DNA of 64,000 nucleotides from Pseudomonas sp. NFACC02 (GCF_900110765.1 NZ_FOEO01000008.1:62001-126000); one strand, 5' to 3'. Shown: positions 48,475 through 58,189, numbered from the stretch's first letter. Translations and numbers: made by a program. The notes: generated by a model from the sequence alone, not told the origin.

Positions 48475-48963
48475 ATGCGCACCCAACACCAGTCAAAACG
48501 TGAACTGGACAAGATCGATCGCAGCATCCTGCGCATCCTTCAGGGCGACGGCAGGATTTCCTTCACGGAACTGGGCGAACGCGTGGGCCTCTCTACCACG
48601 CCTTGTACAGAGCGGGTCCGTCGCCTTGAGCGCGAAGGCATCATCATGGGTTACAACGCCCGGCTCAACCCGCAGAACCTGAAGGCTAGTCTGCTGGTGT
48701 TCGTCGAGATCAGTCTGGATTACAAATCGGGCGACACGTTTGAAGAATTCCGCCGGGCGGTCCTCAAACTGCCTCATGTGCTGGAGTGCCACCTTGTCTC
48801 GGGCGACTTCGACTATTTGGTGAAAGCGCGCATCTCGGAGATGGCCTCTTATCGGAAGCTGTTAGGCGACATCCTGCTCAAACTGCCGCATGTGCGCGAG
48901 TCCAAGAGCTATATCGTGATGGAAGAGGTGAAGGAGAGTCTGAACCTGCCGATTCCGGAATAA
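48475..48963 (+). CDS. dadR: Lrp/AsnC-family regulator DadR
   Basis: 162 residues from ATG 48475 with GAGAGAGGG upstream. The helix-turn-helix is LDKIDRSILRILQGDGRISFTELGERVGLSTTPCTERVRRLEREGIIMGYNARL; the C-terminal part is the RAM ligand-binding domain (LVFVEISLD...VSGDFDYLVKARISEMASYRKL). The gene is divergent from dadA. In Pseudomonas the DadR/Lrp protein activates dadAX in response to L-alanine, so that role is expected here. Confidence 0.93.
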   Translation: MRTQHQSKRELDKIDRSILRILQGDGRISFTELGERVGLSTTPCTERVRRLEREGIIMGYNARLNPQNLKASLLVFVEISLDYKSGDTFEEFRRAVLKLPHVLECHLVSGDFDYLVKARISEMASYRKLLGDILLKLPHVRESKSYIVMEEVKESLNLPIPE

Positions 48964-48982
48964 TGAGCGCCGCACGTTATCC

Positions 48983-49116
48983 GTAGGAGCGTGGCTTGTC
49001 CCGCGATCGGGCGGGAACCGGCCGCAAATCCGGAGAATGCGGTGCATCAGATACGGCTCGGTTGCCTGATTTTGCTGCCGCTTCGCGACAGATCGCGGGA
49101 CAAGCCACGCTCCTAC
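48983..49116. repeat. REPIN-like repeat, type B, copy 2
   Basis: GTAGGAGCGTGGCTTGTCCC and CGGGACAAGCCACGCTCCTA: perfectly inverted edges of about 27 bases including CGCGATC. It closely resembles the copy at 46541. Together they flank the dadA-dadR region. Confidence 0.85.
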
Positions 49117-49134
49117 AGGGATGGGTGGCGCCAA

Positions 49135-49488
49135 TCAAACCAACACCTGCCGCGTCGACGCAATGTACTCATGCACCTGTTTCTCTACCCGCGGGTGAAT
49201 CAGCACTTCAGGACGGCGACCGTTGGGGCATGGCAGGGTCGGCGTGGTGCCGAACAACCGACAGATCAACGGGCGCTCGTCATACACCGTGCAACCGTGG
49301 GGCCCCAAATGCACACAGTTCAATTCATTGAGCGCGGCTTCCTGCTCGGCGGCCGTCTTGCGTGGCAAGCGCGCCATTTCCTCGGACGACGTCGTCACCG
49401 GTCCACAGCAATCGTGGCAACCGGGCACGCAGTCGAAGGACGGGATCTGCCGCCGCAAATCGCGGATTTTCTGGCTGTTGCAGCTCAT
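49135..49488 (-). CDS. YkgJ-family cysteine-cluster protein
   Basis: 117 residues with the CxxxCxxCC cluster CVPGCHDCCGP near residue 20, then CVHLGPHGCTVYDERPLICRLFG, the rest of the metal site. The protein is a small metal- (probably zinc or iron-sulfur) binding protein of unknown function found widely in proteobacteria. It ends with PRVEKQVHEYI. It is alone on this strand. Confidence 0.85.
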   Translation of the reverse strand: MSCNSQKIRDLRRQIPSFDCVPGCHDCCGPVTTSSEEMARLPRKTAAEQEAALNELNCVHLGPHGCTVYDERPLICRLFGTTPTLPCPNGRRPEVLIHPRVEKQVHEYIASTRQVLV

Positions 49489-49686
49489 CGCGAGAGTTTT
49501 CCCTGTGAAAGACAGTCATTGTGCATCAGCCAGTTCCAGCCTGACAGATAACGTGCAGCCTGCCGCCCACCTGTGGAAGTGAGCTGCGCCGCTCACTTGC
49601 CGATATCGGGCATCGCTTGCCCCTGCGCAGTCACGTCGCTAACCTCCGTAAAATTTTCCAGACAGCACCCCGAGAAAAAAACCGCC

Positions 49687-50997
49687 ATGGACGCCTGCGC
49701 TCGACCCACTCACGCTGCCAGCCACGCCGCCTCCTATTACGCAGCCAGCAGCCACCTCCAACCCGATTACCCAGCCCTCGCTGGCGAGGTGAAGGTCGAC
49801 GTCTGCGTGGTGGGTGGCGGGTTCACGGGGCTGAACACGGCGATCGAACTGGCCGAACGGGGATTGAGTGTCGCATTGCTCGAAGCGCACAAGATTGGCT
49901 GGGGCGCCAGCGGCCGCAACGGAGGGCAACTGATTCGCGGCGTTGGTCATCACGTCGAGCGCTTTCGCGACGTGATCGGCGACAACGGCGTGCGGGAGCT
50001 CAAGCTGATGGGGCTGGAAGCCGTCGAGATCGTCCGTCAACGCGTGGAGCAGTACCGGATCGACTGTGACCTTACGTGGGGCTATTGCGATCTGGCCAAC
50101 AAACCCAAGGAGCTCGAGGGTTTCGCCGAGGATGCAGAGGCGCTGCGTGCACTGGGCTATCGCCATGAATTACAGCTAATCGCACCCGAGAACCTGCGTA
50201 GCTTCATCGGCTCAGGCCGTTACGCTGGTGGCATGCTGGACATGGGATCGGGCCACCTGCATCCGCTGAACCTGGCATTGGGAGAGGCTGCCGTCGCGCA
50301 ATCGCTGGGGGTGCAGTTGTTCGAACACTCGCCCGTGGTCCGTCTCGAATACGGGGCGCAGCTCAAGGTGCATACCGCGCAAGGTCTGATCCGCGCCGAT
50401 ACCCTGGTGCTCGGCTGCAATGCTTATCTGAACGATCTGGACCCGACACTGAGTGGCAAGGTTCTGCCAGCAGGCAGTTACATCATCGCCACCGAGCCCT
50501 TGGGCGACGATCTGGCGCACCAACTGCTCCCGCGCAACACCGCCATGTGTGACCAGCGCGTGGCGGTGGACTACTTCAGGCTCTCGGCCGACAAGCGGCT
50601 GCTGTTCGGCGGCGCCTGCCACTATTCCGGGCGCGATCCGCACGACAACGGCGCGTACATGCAGCCGAAAATGCTCAAGGTCTTCCCGCAGCTCAAGGAC
50701 GTAAAGATTGATTTCGAGTGGGGCGGAATGATCGGCATCGGCGCCAACCGGCTGCCGCAGATAGGGCGCTTGAAGGAGCATCCGAACGTCTTCTATGCAC
50801 AGGCCTATTCTGGGCACGGCCTGAACGCCACACATTTGGCGGGCAAGTTACTGGGTGAAGCCATCAGTGGTCAGCAGAGCGGTGGTTTCGAGCTGTTCGC
50901 CAAGGTTCCACACATGACGTTCCCGGGCGGCAAACATCTGCGCTCGCCTTTACTGGCGCTGGGGATGCTTTGGCATCGACTCAAAGAGTTGGCCTGA
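49687..50997 (+). CDS. pauB: FAD-dependent oxidase, PauB/PuuB-like (polyamine catabolism)
   Basis: 436 residues from ATG 49687; a longer frame starts at 49573. The FAD motif is VDVCVVGGGFTGLNTAIELAERGLSVALLEAHKIGWGASGRNGGQLIRGVG (DAO family). The C-terminal part has FEWGGMIGIGANRLPQIGRLKEHPNVFYAQAYSGHGLNATHLAGKLLGEAISG. PuuB/PauB oxidises gamma-glutamyl-putrescine or related gamma-glutamylated polyamines, giving an aldehyde. It stands near the PauR-like gene and the aldehyde dehydrogenase (55,938) that would take the next step. Confidence 0.88.
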   Translation: MDACARPTHAASHAASYYAASSHLQPDYPALAGEVKVDVCVVGGGFTGLNTAIELAERGLSVALLEAHKIGWGASGRNGGQLIRGVGHHVERFRDVIGDNGVRELKLMGLEAVEIVRQRVEQYRIDCDLTWGYCDLANKPKELEGFAEDAEALRALGYRHELQLIAPENLRSFIGSGRYAGGMLDMGSGHLHPLNLALGEAAVAQSLGVQLFEHSPVVRLEYGAQLKVHTAQGLIRADTLVLGCNAYLNDLDPTLSGKVLPAGSYIIATEPLGDDLAHQLLPRNTAMCDQRVAVDYFRLSADKRLLFGGACHYSGRDPHDNGAYMQPKMLKVFPQLKDVKIDFEWGGMIGIGANRLPQIGRLKEHPNVFYAQAYSGHGLNATHLAGKLLGEAISGQQSGGFELFAKVPHMTFPGGKHLRSPLLALGMLWHRLKELA

Positions 50998-51014
50998 AGC
51001 TAAAAGCGCTCACC

Positions 51015-51113
51015 TGTAGGAGCCGGCTTGCTGGCGAATCGGTCCTGTCAGGCCATGCACATTCGCCTGACAGACCGCATTCGCTGCCGTCGTAACCTCC
51101 GACGTCTCCTACA
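51015..51113. repeat. REPIN-like repeat, type A, copy 4 (reverse)
   Basis: TGTAGGAGCCGGCTTGCTGG at the left edge and CCTCCGACGTCTCCTACA at the right: the reverse of the unit at 36866, with an inner CCTGTCAGGC/GCCTGACAG stem. It lies after pauB. Confidence 0.8.
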
Positions 51114-51183
51114 GGGCGTTTACCGCTCTTTAGATCGTCGTCTTGCCATGAGTATGCAAAAAGCAGGCTTGCGTTGACCCACA

Positions 51184-51417
51184 TCACTCCCTCCAGAACG
51201 GCTTGAGCCCTTCGCGGCGTGCCTGTTCGTAACTCAGGCCTATGTCGCGCAGTTGATCGTCTGTCAGGTCCAACAGCGCCCGCCGCGTGACTCGCCGATG
51301 TTGAAACAAGCCCCAGACACCAAGCCCCTTCGGCGCGCTCACCCGCACCCGCACGTCCTGCTCTCTCACCAACTCCTGTGCATACAGCGTCAGCCGGACA
51401 TCGCTCATTGCGCTCAT
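51184..51417 (-). CDS. DUF1127 small protein
   Basis: 77 residues from ATG 51417 (TGAGGTGTCTGGAA upstream); the alternative start at 51408 gives 74. The C-terminal part VTRRALLDLTDDQLRDIGLSYEQARREGLKPFWRE is the DUF1127 domain, typical of small arginine-rich proteins such as YjiS; the WGLFQHRR part is also typical. Some members take part in phosphate uptake or RNA regulation. It is divergent from a MocR-type gene, with 177 bases between; the regulator may control it. Confidence 0.9.
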   Translation of the reverse strand: MSAMSDVRLTLYAQELVREQDVRVRVSAPKGLGVWGLFQHRRVTRRALLDLTDDQLRDIGLSYEQARREGLKPFWRE

Positions 51418-51594
51418 TTCCAGACACCTCATCATGGGTTTCAAGTGATTCCATGATGCGTCTGTATGGAAAACCATTACAGATCCAAAGAATTCTATTT
51501 TTTTACATACAGATCCGCTACATCTGCGCCTGAATGCTGTATTTTCGCTCAATCTGTATCGGTCAACCGACGCGACACTGTGCGGGAGTACGCC

Positions 51595-53025
51595 ATGACC
51601 CTCTACGTCAATCTTGCCGAATTGCTCGGCGCGCGCATCGAAAACGGCTTCTATCGCCCCGGCGATCGCCTGCCCTCGGTTCGCGCGCTGAGCCTTGAAC
51701 ATGGCGTCAGCCTCAGCACCGTGCAACAGGCCTATCGCCTGCTCGAAGATAACGGTCTGGCGTCGCCTCGGCCCAAATCGGGTTACTTCGTCCCCGCAGG
51801 CCGTAAGACACCGGCATTGCCTGCCGTAGGACGCCCCGCACAGCGTCCGGTCGAGATCTCGCAATGGGATCAAGTGCTGGAACTGGCCAAGGCCATTCCC
51901 AGCCCGGATGTCGTGCAACTGGCGCGCGGCATGCCGGACATCAGCAGCCCGACGCTGCGGCCGCTGACTCAAGCGCTGGGCAAGATCAGCCGCCGGCAGG
52001 ACATGCCGGGGCTGTATTACGACAACATTCATGGCACCCAATGCCTGCGTGACCAGATCGCCCGCCTGTTGCTCGATTCGGGCACCGCCATCGCCCCGGA
52101 TGATCTGGTGATCACGACCGGTGCTCAGGAAGCGCTGGCGGTGAGCATTCGCTCGATCTGCGAGCCGGGCGACATCGTGGCAGTGGATTCCCCCAGCTTT
52201 CACGGCGCCATGCAGGCGCTAAAAGGCCTGGGCATGAAGGCGCTGGAAATACCGACCGACCCCATCACCGGCATTAGCCTGGACGCGCTCGAACTGGCCC
52301 TCGAACAATGGCCGATCAAGGCCATACAGTTGACGCCGAACTGCAATAACCCGCTGGGTTACATCATGCCGGAGGACCGCAAGCGCTCTCTGGTGACCCT
52401 CGCCCAGCGCTTCGACGTGGCCATCATCGAGGACGATGTGTATGGCGACCTTGCCTACACCTACCCTCGCCCGCGCACGATCAAATCCTTCGACATGGAC
52501 GGCCGTGTTCTGCTGTGCAGCTCATTCTCGAAAACCCTGGCGCCCGGCCTGCGTGTCGGCTGGGTCGCGCCGGGCCGCTACCTCGACCGTGTGCTGCACA
52601 TGAAATACATCAGCACCGGCTCCACCGCGACTCAACCGCAACTGGCAATCGCCGAATTTCTTCAGGCCGGGCATTACGAGCCGCACATGCGCCGGATGCG
52701 CGGCCAATATCAGCGCAGCCGTGACTTGATGACCGACTGGGTGACGCGTTATTTCCCGGAAGGCACCCGGGTCAGCCGCCCGCAAGGCGGCTTCATGCTG
52801 TGGATCGAGCTCCCCGAGGACTTTGACTCGCTTCGCCTGAATCGCGCGCTGGAGGGGCAAGGCGTACAGATCGCGGTCGGCAATATTTTTTCGGCCTCGG
52901 GCAAGTACAGGAATTGCCTGCGCATGAACTTCGCGGCCAGGCCGACGCCGAAAATCGAGGACGCCGTGCGCAAGGTCGGCGCAATGGCAGCGCGGCTCAT
53001 GGCCCAGACCGACGCGGCGACTTAA
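51595..53025 (+). CDS. MocR-type (GntR/aminotransferase) regulator
   Basis: 476 residues from ATG 51595. The winged helix at the N-terminus has ARIENGFYRPGDRLPSVRALSLEHGVSLSTVQQAYRLLEDNGLASPRPKSGYFV. The class I aminotransferase-like part has PLP lysine in LCSSFSKTLAPGLRVGWV, the LTPNCNNPLGY region and IIEDDVYGDLAY. MocR proteins use PLP as sensor ligand rather than as catalyst. It is divergent from the DUF1127 gene; its target is unknown. Confidence 0.9.
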   Translation: MTLYVNLAELLGARIENGFYRPGDRLPSVRALSLEHGVSLSTVQQAYRLLEDNGLASPRPKSGYFVPAGRKTPALPAVGRPAQRPVEISQWDQVLELAKAIPSPDVVQLARGMPDISSPTLRPLTQALGKISRRQDMPGLYYDNIHGTQCLRDQIARLLLDSGTAIAPDDLVITTGAQEALAVSIRSICEPGDIVAVDSPSFHGAMQALKGLGMKALEIPTDPITGISLDALELALEQWPIKAIQLTPNCNNPLGYIMPEDRKRSLVTLAQRFDVAIIEDDVYGDLAYTYPRPRTIKSFDMDGRVLLCSSFSKTLAPGLRVGWVAPGRYLDRVLHMKYISTGSTATQPQLAIAEFLQAGHYEPHMRRMRGQYQRSRDLMTDWVTRYFPEGTRVSRPQGGFMLWIELPEDFDSLRLNRALEGQGVQIAVGNIFSASGKYRNCLRMNFAARPTPKIEDAVRKVGAMAARLMAQTDAAT

Positions 53026-53070
53026 CCTTTTGCCGAATACGCGGTCATATCGCCAGGATGTGACTTCGGG

Positions 53071-54660
53071 ATGAAAGCGTTGACGAACACATGGGCATTG
53101 CCCCTTCTTTTGGCCTTTGCCCTTGGTGTCAGCGGATGCGCGCACACGCCTGTGCCGGATGACGGTCCGAGTCAGGCATTACCGGCGTCGGCGTCCGCCT
53201 TCGGACGTTCGATCATGGCCCAGGCCGCGCCGCACGAAGGTCGTTCCGGCTTTCGCCTGCTGCCCAACAGCACTGAAGCGTTCATGGCGCGGGCCGAACT
53301 GATCCGCAATGCCAAAACCAGCCTGGACCTGCAGTACTACATCGTTCACGACGGGCTCAGCACCCGAGCGTTGATCGATGAACTGCTCAAAGCCGCCGAC
53401 CGTGGCGTGCGGGTGCGCATCCTGCTGGACGACACCACCAGCGATGGCCTTGATGAAGTGATCGCTACCCTCGCCGCGCACCCGAACATCCAGATTCGCC
53501 TGTTCAATCCGCTCAATCTGGGCCGCAGCACCGGCGCCACGCGCAACTTGGGTCGGCTGTTCAATCTGTCGCAGCAGCATCGACGCATGCACAACAAGCT
53601 GTGGCTGGCCGACAGCGCCGTCGCCATCGTTGGCGGGCGCAACCTGGGCGACGAATACTTCGACGCTGAACCCAATCTCAATTTCACCGATATCGACATG
53701 CTCAGCGTCGGCCCGGTTGCCGAGCAATTGGGGCACAGCTTCGACCAATACTGGAACAGCACGCTGAGCAAGCCGATCGACGACTTTCTCTATTGGCCAC
53801 CCGACGCCAAGGATCTGGCCGACGCCCGCGTCCGCCTCGCGGCCTCGCTGGAGCAGTCCCACGTTGAGAAAAAGGCCCTGTATGAACGGTTAATGGCGTA
53901 CAAGACCCACCCCCGCATGAAAACCTGGTTGAACGAGCTGATCTGGGCGCACAACCAGGCCCTGTGGGACGCACCGACCAAGGTGCTGTCACGAGGTGAG
54001 CCTGACCCGCATCTGTTGCTGACCACACAGCTGCGTCCGGATCTGCTGAACGTACACCAGGAATTGATGATGATCTCGGCCTACTTCGTGCCGGGAAAAG
54101 ACGGGGTGACCTACCTCACGGGGCTATCGGACAATGGCGTGTCGGTCAGCCTGCTGACCAATTCGCTGGAAGCCACCGACGTGCCTGCCGTGCATGGCGG
54201 CTACGCGCCCTATCGCAAGGCGCTGCTGGCCCATGGCGTCAAGTTGTTCGAATTACGCCGCCAGCCGGGAGATCCGAGCAACCGCGGCAGTGGCCCCCAT
54301 TTCTTCCGCACGAAAACCCTGAAAGGCGGTTCCGAATCCAGCCTGCACAGCAAAGCGATGATTTTTGACCGACAGAAAATCTTCGTCGGCTCATTTAACT
54401 TCGATCCCCGCTCGGTGCTGTGGAACACCGAAGTCGGCGTGCTCGTCGACAGCCCGGAACTGACGGAGTACCTGCGCGAACTCGCGTTGCAAGGCATGGC
54501 GCCGGCCATCAGTTATCAAGCCAGGCTCGAGAATGATCGCGTGGTCTGGGTAACCGAGGACAACGGCAAGATCCACACGCTGTACAAAGAACCCGGCGAC
54601 TGGTGGCGGCGACTGAACGCCTGGTTCAGCAGCGCCGTCGGCCTTGAGAGGATGCTCTAG
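53071..54660 (+). CDS. Phospholipase D-family lipoprotein, cardiolipin-synthase-like
   Basis: 529 residues. A lipoprotein signal peptide with LLLAFALGVSGCAHTP (lipobox LGVSGC) is at the N-terminus. Two HKD motifs are visible: RRMHNKLWLADSAVAIVGGRNLGDEYF and LHSKAMIFDRQKIFVGSFNFDPRS, the catalytic pair of the PLD superfamily. The general size and layout match ClsC (YmdC) cardiolipin synthases. It probably acts on phospholipids at the periplasmic face. Its stop overlaps the end of the convergent MFS gene by 4 bases. Confidence 0.88.
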   Translation: MKALTNTWALPLLLAFALGVSGCAHTPVPDDGPSQALPASASAFGRSIMAQAAPHEGRSGFRLLPNSTEAFMARAELIRNAKTSLDLQYYIVHDGLSTRALIDELLKAADRGVRVRILLDDTTSDGLDEVIATLAAHPNIQIRLFNPLNLGRSTGATRNLGRLFNLSQQHRRMHNKLWLADSAVAIVGGRNLGDEYFDAEPNLNFTDIDMLSVGPVAEQLGHSFDQYWNSTLSKPIDDFLYWPPDAKDLADARVRLAASLEQSHVEKKALYERLMAYKTHPRMKTWLNELIWAHNQALWDAPTKVLSRGEPDPHLLLTTQLRPDLLNVHQELMMISAYFVPGKDGVTYLTGLSDNGVSVSLLTNSLEATDVPAVHGGYAPYRKALLAHGVKLFELRRQPGDPSNRGSGPHFFRTKTLKGGSESSLHSKAMIFDRQKIFVGSFNFDPRSVLWNTEVGVLVDSPELTEYLRELALQGMAPAISYQARLENDRVVWVTEDNGKIHTLYKEPGDWWRRLNAWFSSAVGLERML

Positions 54661-55805
54661 GCCGACACCGGCTGGACAGCCCCGAACGCTTGCCGGCGCT
54701 GGGACAAGATCACCAGGCCCAGCGCCCCTGCCGCCATCAACAGCGGCAGGGCCTGTCCACTGATCCACTGGCTGCCCGCACCCGCCGCCAGAGGTCCCAA
54801 CAGACAGCCAATACCCCACAACTGCGCGACATGGGCATTGGCCCGCACCAGCGCATCGTCGCGATAGCGCTCGCCGATCAGAATCAGCGACAGCGTGAAC
54901 AGCCCGCCCGCGCTAGCGCCAAACAACACCCATAACGGCCAGATGGCGATGGTGTCGACCAGCAGCGGAATCGCCAGGCTCGACACCATCAGGGCCACGG
55001 CGCAACCGGAAAACAATCGACGCCGGGAAATCTTGTCCGCCAACGCGCCGATGGGCAATTGCAGCAGCGCGTCGCCGACGACCACCGTGCTGACCATCGC
55101 CAGCGCGATCTCTGGCGTGAAGCCCTGTTGCAGGCAATACACCGGCAGCAGCGTCAGAATCATCGCCTCGAAACCCGCAAACAGCGCAATAGCCCACGCG
55201 ATTGCAGGCAACTGCCGACAGAATCCGGCTAGATCGCCAAGGCTGACATGGCTCGCTTCGGCGCTAGGCGCACCGGTTCTCCCCAGCAGCAAGAGCGGCG
55301 ACGTTGCGAGCAACGCCGTGCCAATCCAAAAGCCGTAGTCGTGCTCGGTGCCGATCACGCCGAGCAACAGCGGTCCGCCCAGCTGACTGAGCGCATAACA
55401 GCTGCCATACAGCGCAACCAGCTTGCCGCGCAGGTTTTCGGTCACCAGTTGGTTGATCCAGCTCTCGCCAAGGATGAACACCATCGTCAGGATCACGCCG
55501 AGCATCAGGCGCAGCGCCAGCCAGACCCAGTAATGGGGCAACAACGCCAGCAAGCCCACGGAAATCGAACCACCCCAGAGGCACAGACGCATCAGGTTCG
55601 CGGTGCCCAGAATCGAAGCCAGGCGACTGGCGAGGCTGGCGCCCAGCAACACGCCAATCGCCGGCATCGCGGCCATGACGCCGATGGCAAAGGCGCCGTA
55701 GCCCCACGCCTCAAGACGCAACGACACCAACGGCATGCTCACGCCCAGCGCCAGACCGACGCTCAAGACGGACGACAGCACCGCAAAATAAGTACCCCAA
55801 CGCAT
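54657..55805 (-). CDS. MFS transporter
   Basis: 382 residues from ATG 55805 (MRWGTYFAVLSSVLSVGLALGVSMPLVSLRLEAWGYGAFAIGVMAAMPAIGVLLG). Twelve helices are visible, and the loop between the halves has GRTGAPSAEASH. GERYRDDALVRANAHVAQLWGIGCLLGPLAAG is typical of the YcaD-like/UMF1-type MFS branch. The substrate is unknown. It ends convergently with the PLD gene (4-base overlap). Confidence 0.85.
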   Translation of the reverse strand: MRWGTYFAVLSSVLSVGLALGVSMPLVSLRLEAWGYGAFAIGVMAAMPAIGVLLGASLASRLASILGTANLMRLCLWGGSISVGLLALLPHYWVWLALRLMLGVILTMVFILGESWINQLVTENLRGKLVALYGSCYALSQLGGPLLLGVIGTEHDYGFWIGTALLATSPLLLLGRTGAPSAEASHVSLGDLAGFCRQLPAIAWAIALFAGFEAMILTLLPVYCLQQGFTPEIALAMVSTVVVGDALLQLPIGALADKISRRRLFSGCAVALMVSSLAIPLLVDTIAIWPLWVLFGASAGGLFTLSLILIGERYRDDALVRANAHVAQLWGIGCLLGPLAAGAGSQWISGQALPLLMAAGALGLVILSQRRQAFGAVQPVSA

Positions 55806-55937
55806 CACCACGCTCCTGTGGCTCAAAGGGTGAGACAAAACAGCCGGGCTTTTTGAGGACCCGGCTGCTCTATAGATCTGGTTTGCCTGCTCGCGAATGA
55901 AAGCCACCGCAGAGTCGCGCTGATGCCGTGCCTGTCT

Positions 55938-57431
55938 TTACAACTTGATCCAGGTCGCTTTCAGCTCGGTGTACTTGTCGAACGCGTGCAGCGACTTGTC
56001 GCGACCGTTACCCGATTGCTTGAAGCCACCGAACGGTGCGGTCATGTCGCCGCCGTCGTACTGGTTGACCCAAACGCTGCCGGCGCGCAACGCACGTGCG
56101 GTGAGATGCGCCTTGGACAGGTCGGCGGTCCATACGGCGGCCGCCAGACCATAAGGCGTGTCGTTGGCAATCTGGATCGCCTCTTCGGCGGTATCGAACG
56201 TCAGCACCGACAGCACCGGGCCGAAGATTTCTTCCTGAGCGATCTTCATGGCATTGGTCACACCGTCGAAAATCGTCGGTTCGACGTAGGTGCCCCCTGT
56301 CTCTTGCAGAATGCGCTTGCCGCCCGCCACCAGCTTGGCGCCGTCGGTATGGCCCGCTTCGATGTACGACAGAACCGTGTTCATCTGCTGGGTATCCACC
56401 AGCGCCCCAACGTTGGTCGCAGGATCCAGTGGATTGCCCGGTTTCCAGGCCTTGAGCGCCTCGATCACCATCGGCAGGAATTTGTCCTTGATCGAACGCT
56501 CGACCAGCAGCCGCGAGCCCGCGGTGCAGACTTCGCCCTGGTTGAAAGCAATGGCACTGGCAGCCGACTCAGCGGCGGCTTGCAGGTCCGGCGCATCGGC
56601 GAAGACGATGTTCGGGCTCTTGCCGCCCGCCTCCAGCCAGACGCGCTTCATGTTCGATTCGCCCGAGTAGACCAGTAATTGCTTGGCAATTTTGGTCGAA
56701 CCGGTGAAGACCGCCGTGTCGACATCCATGTGCAGCGCCAGCGCCTTGCCGACGGTGTGGCCGTAACCGGGCAGAACGTTGAGCACGCCGGCCGGGATAC
56801 CCGCCTGAACAGCCAACTGCGCGACACGAATGGCGGTCAGCGGCGACTTTTCCGACGGTTTGAGAATGACCGAGTTACCACTCGACAGCGCAGGACCCAG
56901 CTTCCAGCACGCCATCAGCAACGGGAAGTTCCACGGCACGATCGCCGCCACCACACCGATAGGTTCGCGGGTCACCAGACCCAATTGGTCGTGTGGCGTA
57001 GCGGCCACTTCGTCGTACAGCTTGTCGATGGCCTCACCGCTCCAGCTCAACGCTTGCGCGGAGCCTGGAATGTCGATGCCATAGGAGTCGCTGATCGGCT
57101 TGCCCATGTCCAGGGTTTCAAGCAGCGCCAGCTCTTCGATGTTTTCTTTGATCAGCGCAGCGAAGCGAATCATCGCGGCTTTGCGCTTCACTGGCGCCAG
57201 ACGCGACCAGGCACCCGAGTTGAACGTGGCGCGAGCATTCTCGACGGCCCGCTGCGCGTCAGCGGCATCGCAGCTGGCGACGTGGGCGAGGAATCGACCA
57301 TCGACCGGGCTGATGCAGTCAAACGTAGCGCCGGAAGCGGCGGCGGTGTACTCGCCATTGATGAAGGCGCGGCCTTCGATCTTCAGATTCTGGGCGCGTT
57401 TTTCCCAGTCAGCATGAGTCAGGGTGGTCAT
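55938..57431 (-). CDS. pauC: Aldehyde dehydrogenase, PauC/KauB-like
   Basis: 497 residues, normal ALDH length. The catalytic Cys is in NQGEVCTAGSRLLVER; the catalytic Glu is in VWLEAGGKSPNIVF; IVPWNFPLLMACWKLGPAL is the NAD-region motif. The C-terminal GGFKQSGNGRDKSLHAFDKYTELKATWIKL matches PuuC/KauB. This NAD(P)-dependent enzyme would oxidise gamma-glutamyl-aminobutyraldehyde or related aldehydes from polyamine breakdown, downstream of the PauB-like oxidase at 49,687. It is a single gene with a divergent cupin gene. Confidence 0.9.
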   Translation of the reverse strand: MTTLTHADWEKRAQNLKIEGRAFINGEYTAAASGATFDCISPVDGRFLAHVASCDAADAQRAVENARATFNSGAWSRLAPVKRKAAMIRFAALIKENIEELALLETLDMGKPISDSYGIDIPGSAQALSWSGEAIDKLYDEVAATPHDQLGLVTREPIGVVAAIVPWNFPLLMACWKLGPALSSGNSVILKPSEKSPLTAIRVAQLAVQAGIPAGVLNVLPGYGHTVGKALALHMDVDTAVFTGSTKIAKQLLVYSGESNMKRVWLEAGGKSPNIVFADAPDLQAAAESAASAIAFNQGEVCTAGSRLLVERSIKDKFLPMVIEALKAWKPGNPLDPATNVGALVDTQQMNTVLSYIEAGHTDGAKLVAGGKRILQETGGTYVEPTIFDGVTNAMKIAQEEIFGPVLSVLTFDTAEEAIQIANDTPYGLAAAVWTADLSKAHLTARALRAGSVWVNQYDGGDMTAPFGGFKQSGNGRDKSLHAFDKYTELKATWIKL

Positions 57432-57696
57432 GAAACATCCTCCTCTTATGAATTGTGCCCGCCCTCGCGCTCATGAACCGTGCTGTAGGAAATCGCCTGA
57501 CATGCTGTCGGATCGGCCAAAGGCAAACGCCACCCTAAACCAGCGCTTAAGGAATTTCCAATATATTGGACAAAGAGAGGCAAAACGAGCCGGAATCGTG
57601 CATTTTATTCAACAGCACGTTCCCGGGCGCTCGGCACTATCGCCAACAGTCCTCATCAAACGACAATCCTACTTACGCCATTCAGGAGCCAGAGAC

Positions 57697-58059
57697 ATGA
57701 GTATCCACAGCGTCGTCGACTTCAGCGAAGCCACCACCGCTGCCGAGCGCTTCAAGCCTGCCGCAGAGAAGATCCTCAAAGGCGACCCGGAGCAAACCGT
57801 GTACAACCATTACAACAGCCCTTGCGGACAGATGAACGCGGGCGTGTGGGAAGGCGAAGTCGGCCAGTGGACGGTCAATTACACCGAACACGAATACTGC
57901 GAGATCGTGCAGGGCGTCTCGGTACTGCGTGACGAGGAAGGCAACGCCAAGACACTGCGCGCCGGCGATCGATTCGTGATACCGGCAGGTTTCAAAGGCA
58001 CCTGGGAAGTGCTGGAGCCGTGCCGCAAGATTTACGTGGTGTTCGAGCAGAAGGCTTGA
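57697..58059 (+). CDS. Cupin-domain protein (DUF861 type)
   Basis: 120 residues from ATG 57697 with CAGGAGCC upstream. The cupin core is WTVNYTEHEYCEIVQGVSVLRDEEGNAKTLRAGDRFVIPAGFKGTWEVLEPCRKIYVVFE, with H/E metal ligands in TEHEYCEIVQG. This is the (S)-ureidoglycine aminohydrolase-like or DUF861 cupin often located beside polyamine or amino-acid catabolism genes. Substrate unknown. It is divergent from the aldehyde dehydrogenase gene. Confidence 0.85.
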   Translation: MSIHSVVDFSEATTAAERFKPAAEKILKGDPEQTVYNHYNSPCGQMNAGVWEGEVGQWTVNYTEHEYCEIVQGVSVLRDEEGNAKTLRAGDRFVIPAGFKGTWEVLEPCRKIYVVFEQKA

Positions 58060-58072
58060 TGCGATCTTCAAC

Positions 58073-58160
58073 TGTAGGAGCGCGCTTGCCCGCGAATGAG
58101 TCAGGTCAGCACCAGATATGTGGCTGAAAAGACGCATTCGCGGGCAAGCGTGCTCCTACA
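58073..58160. repeat. REPIN-like repeat, type C
   Basis: TGTAGGAGCGCGCTTGCCCG and CGGGCAAGCGTGCTCCTACA, inverted edges of about 25 bases including CGAATG, around a 40-base core. It differs from types A and B by CTTGCCCGC in place of CTTGTCCCGC or CTTGCTGGC. Confidence 0.85.
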
Positions 58161-58189
58161 CGATCAATTGCGATAAAACCTTCGCGCAC

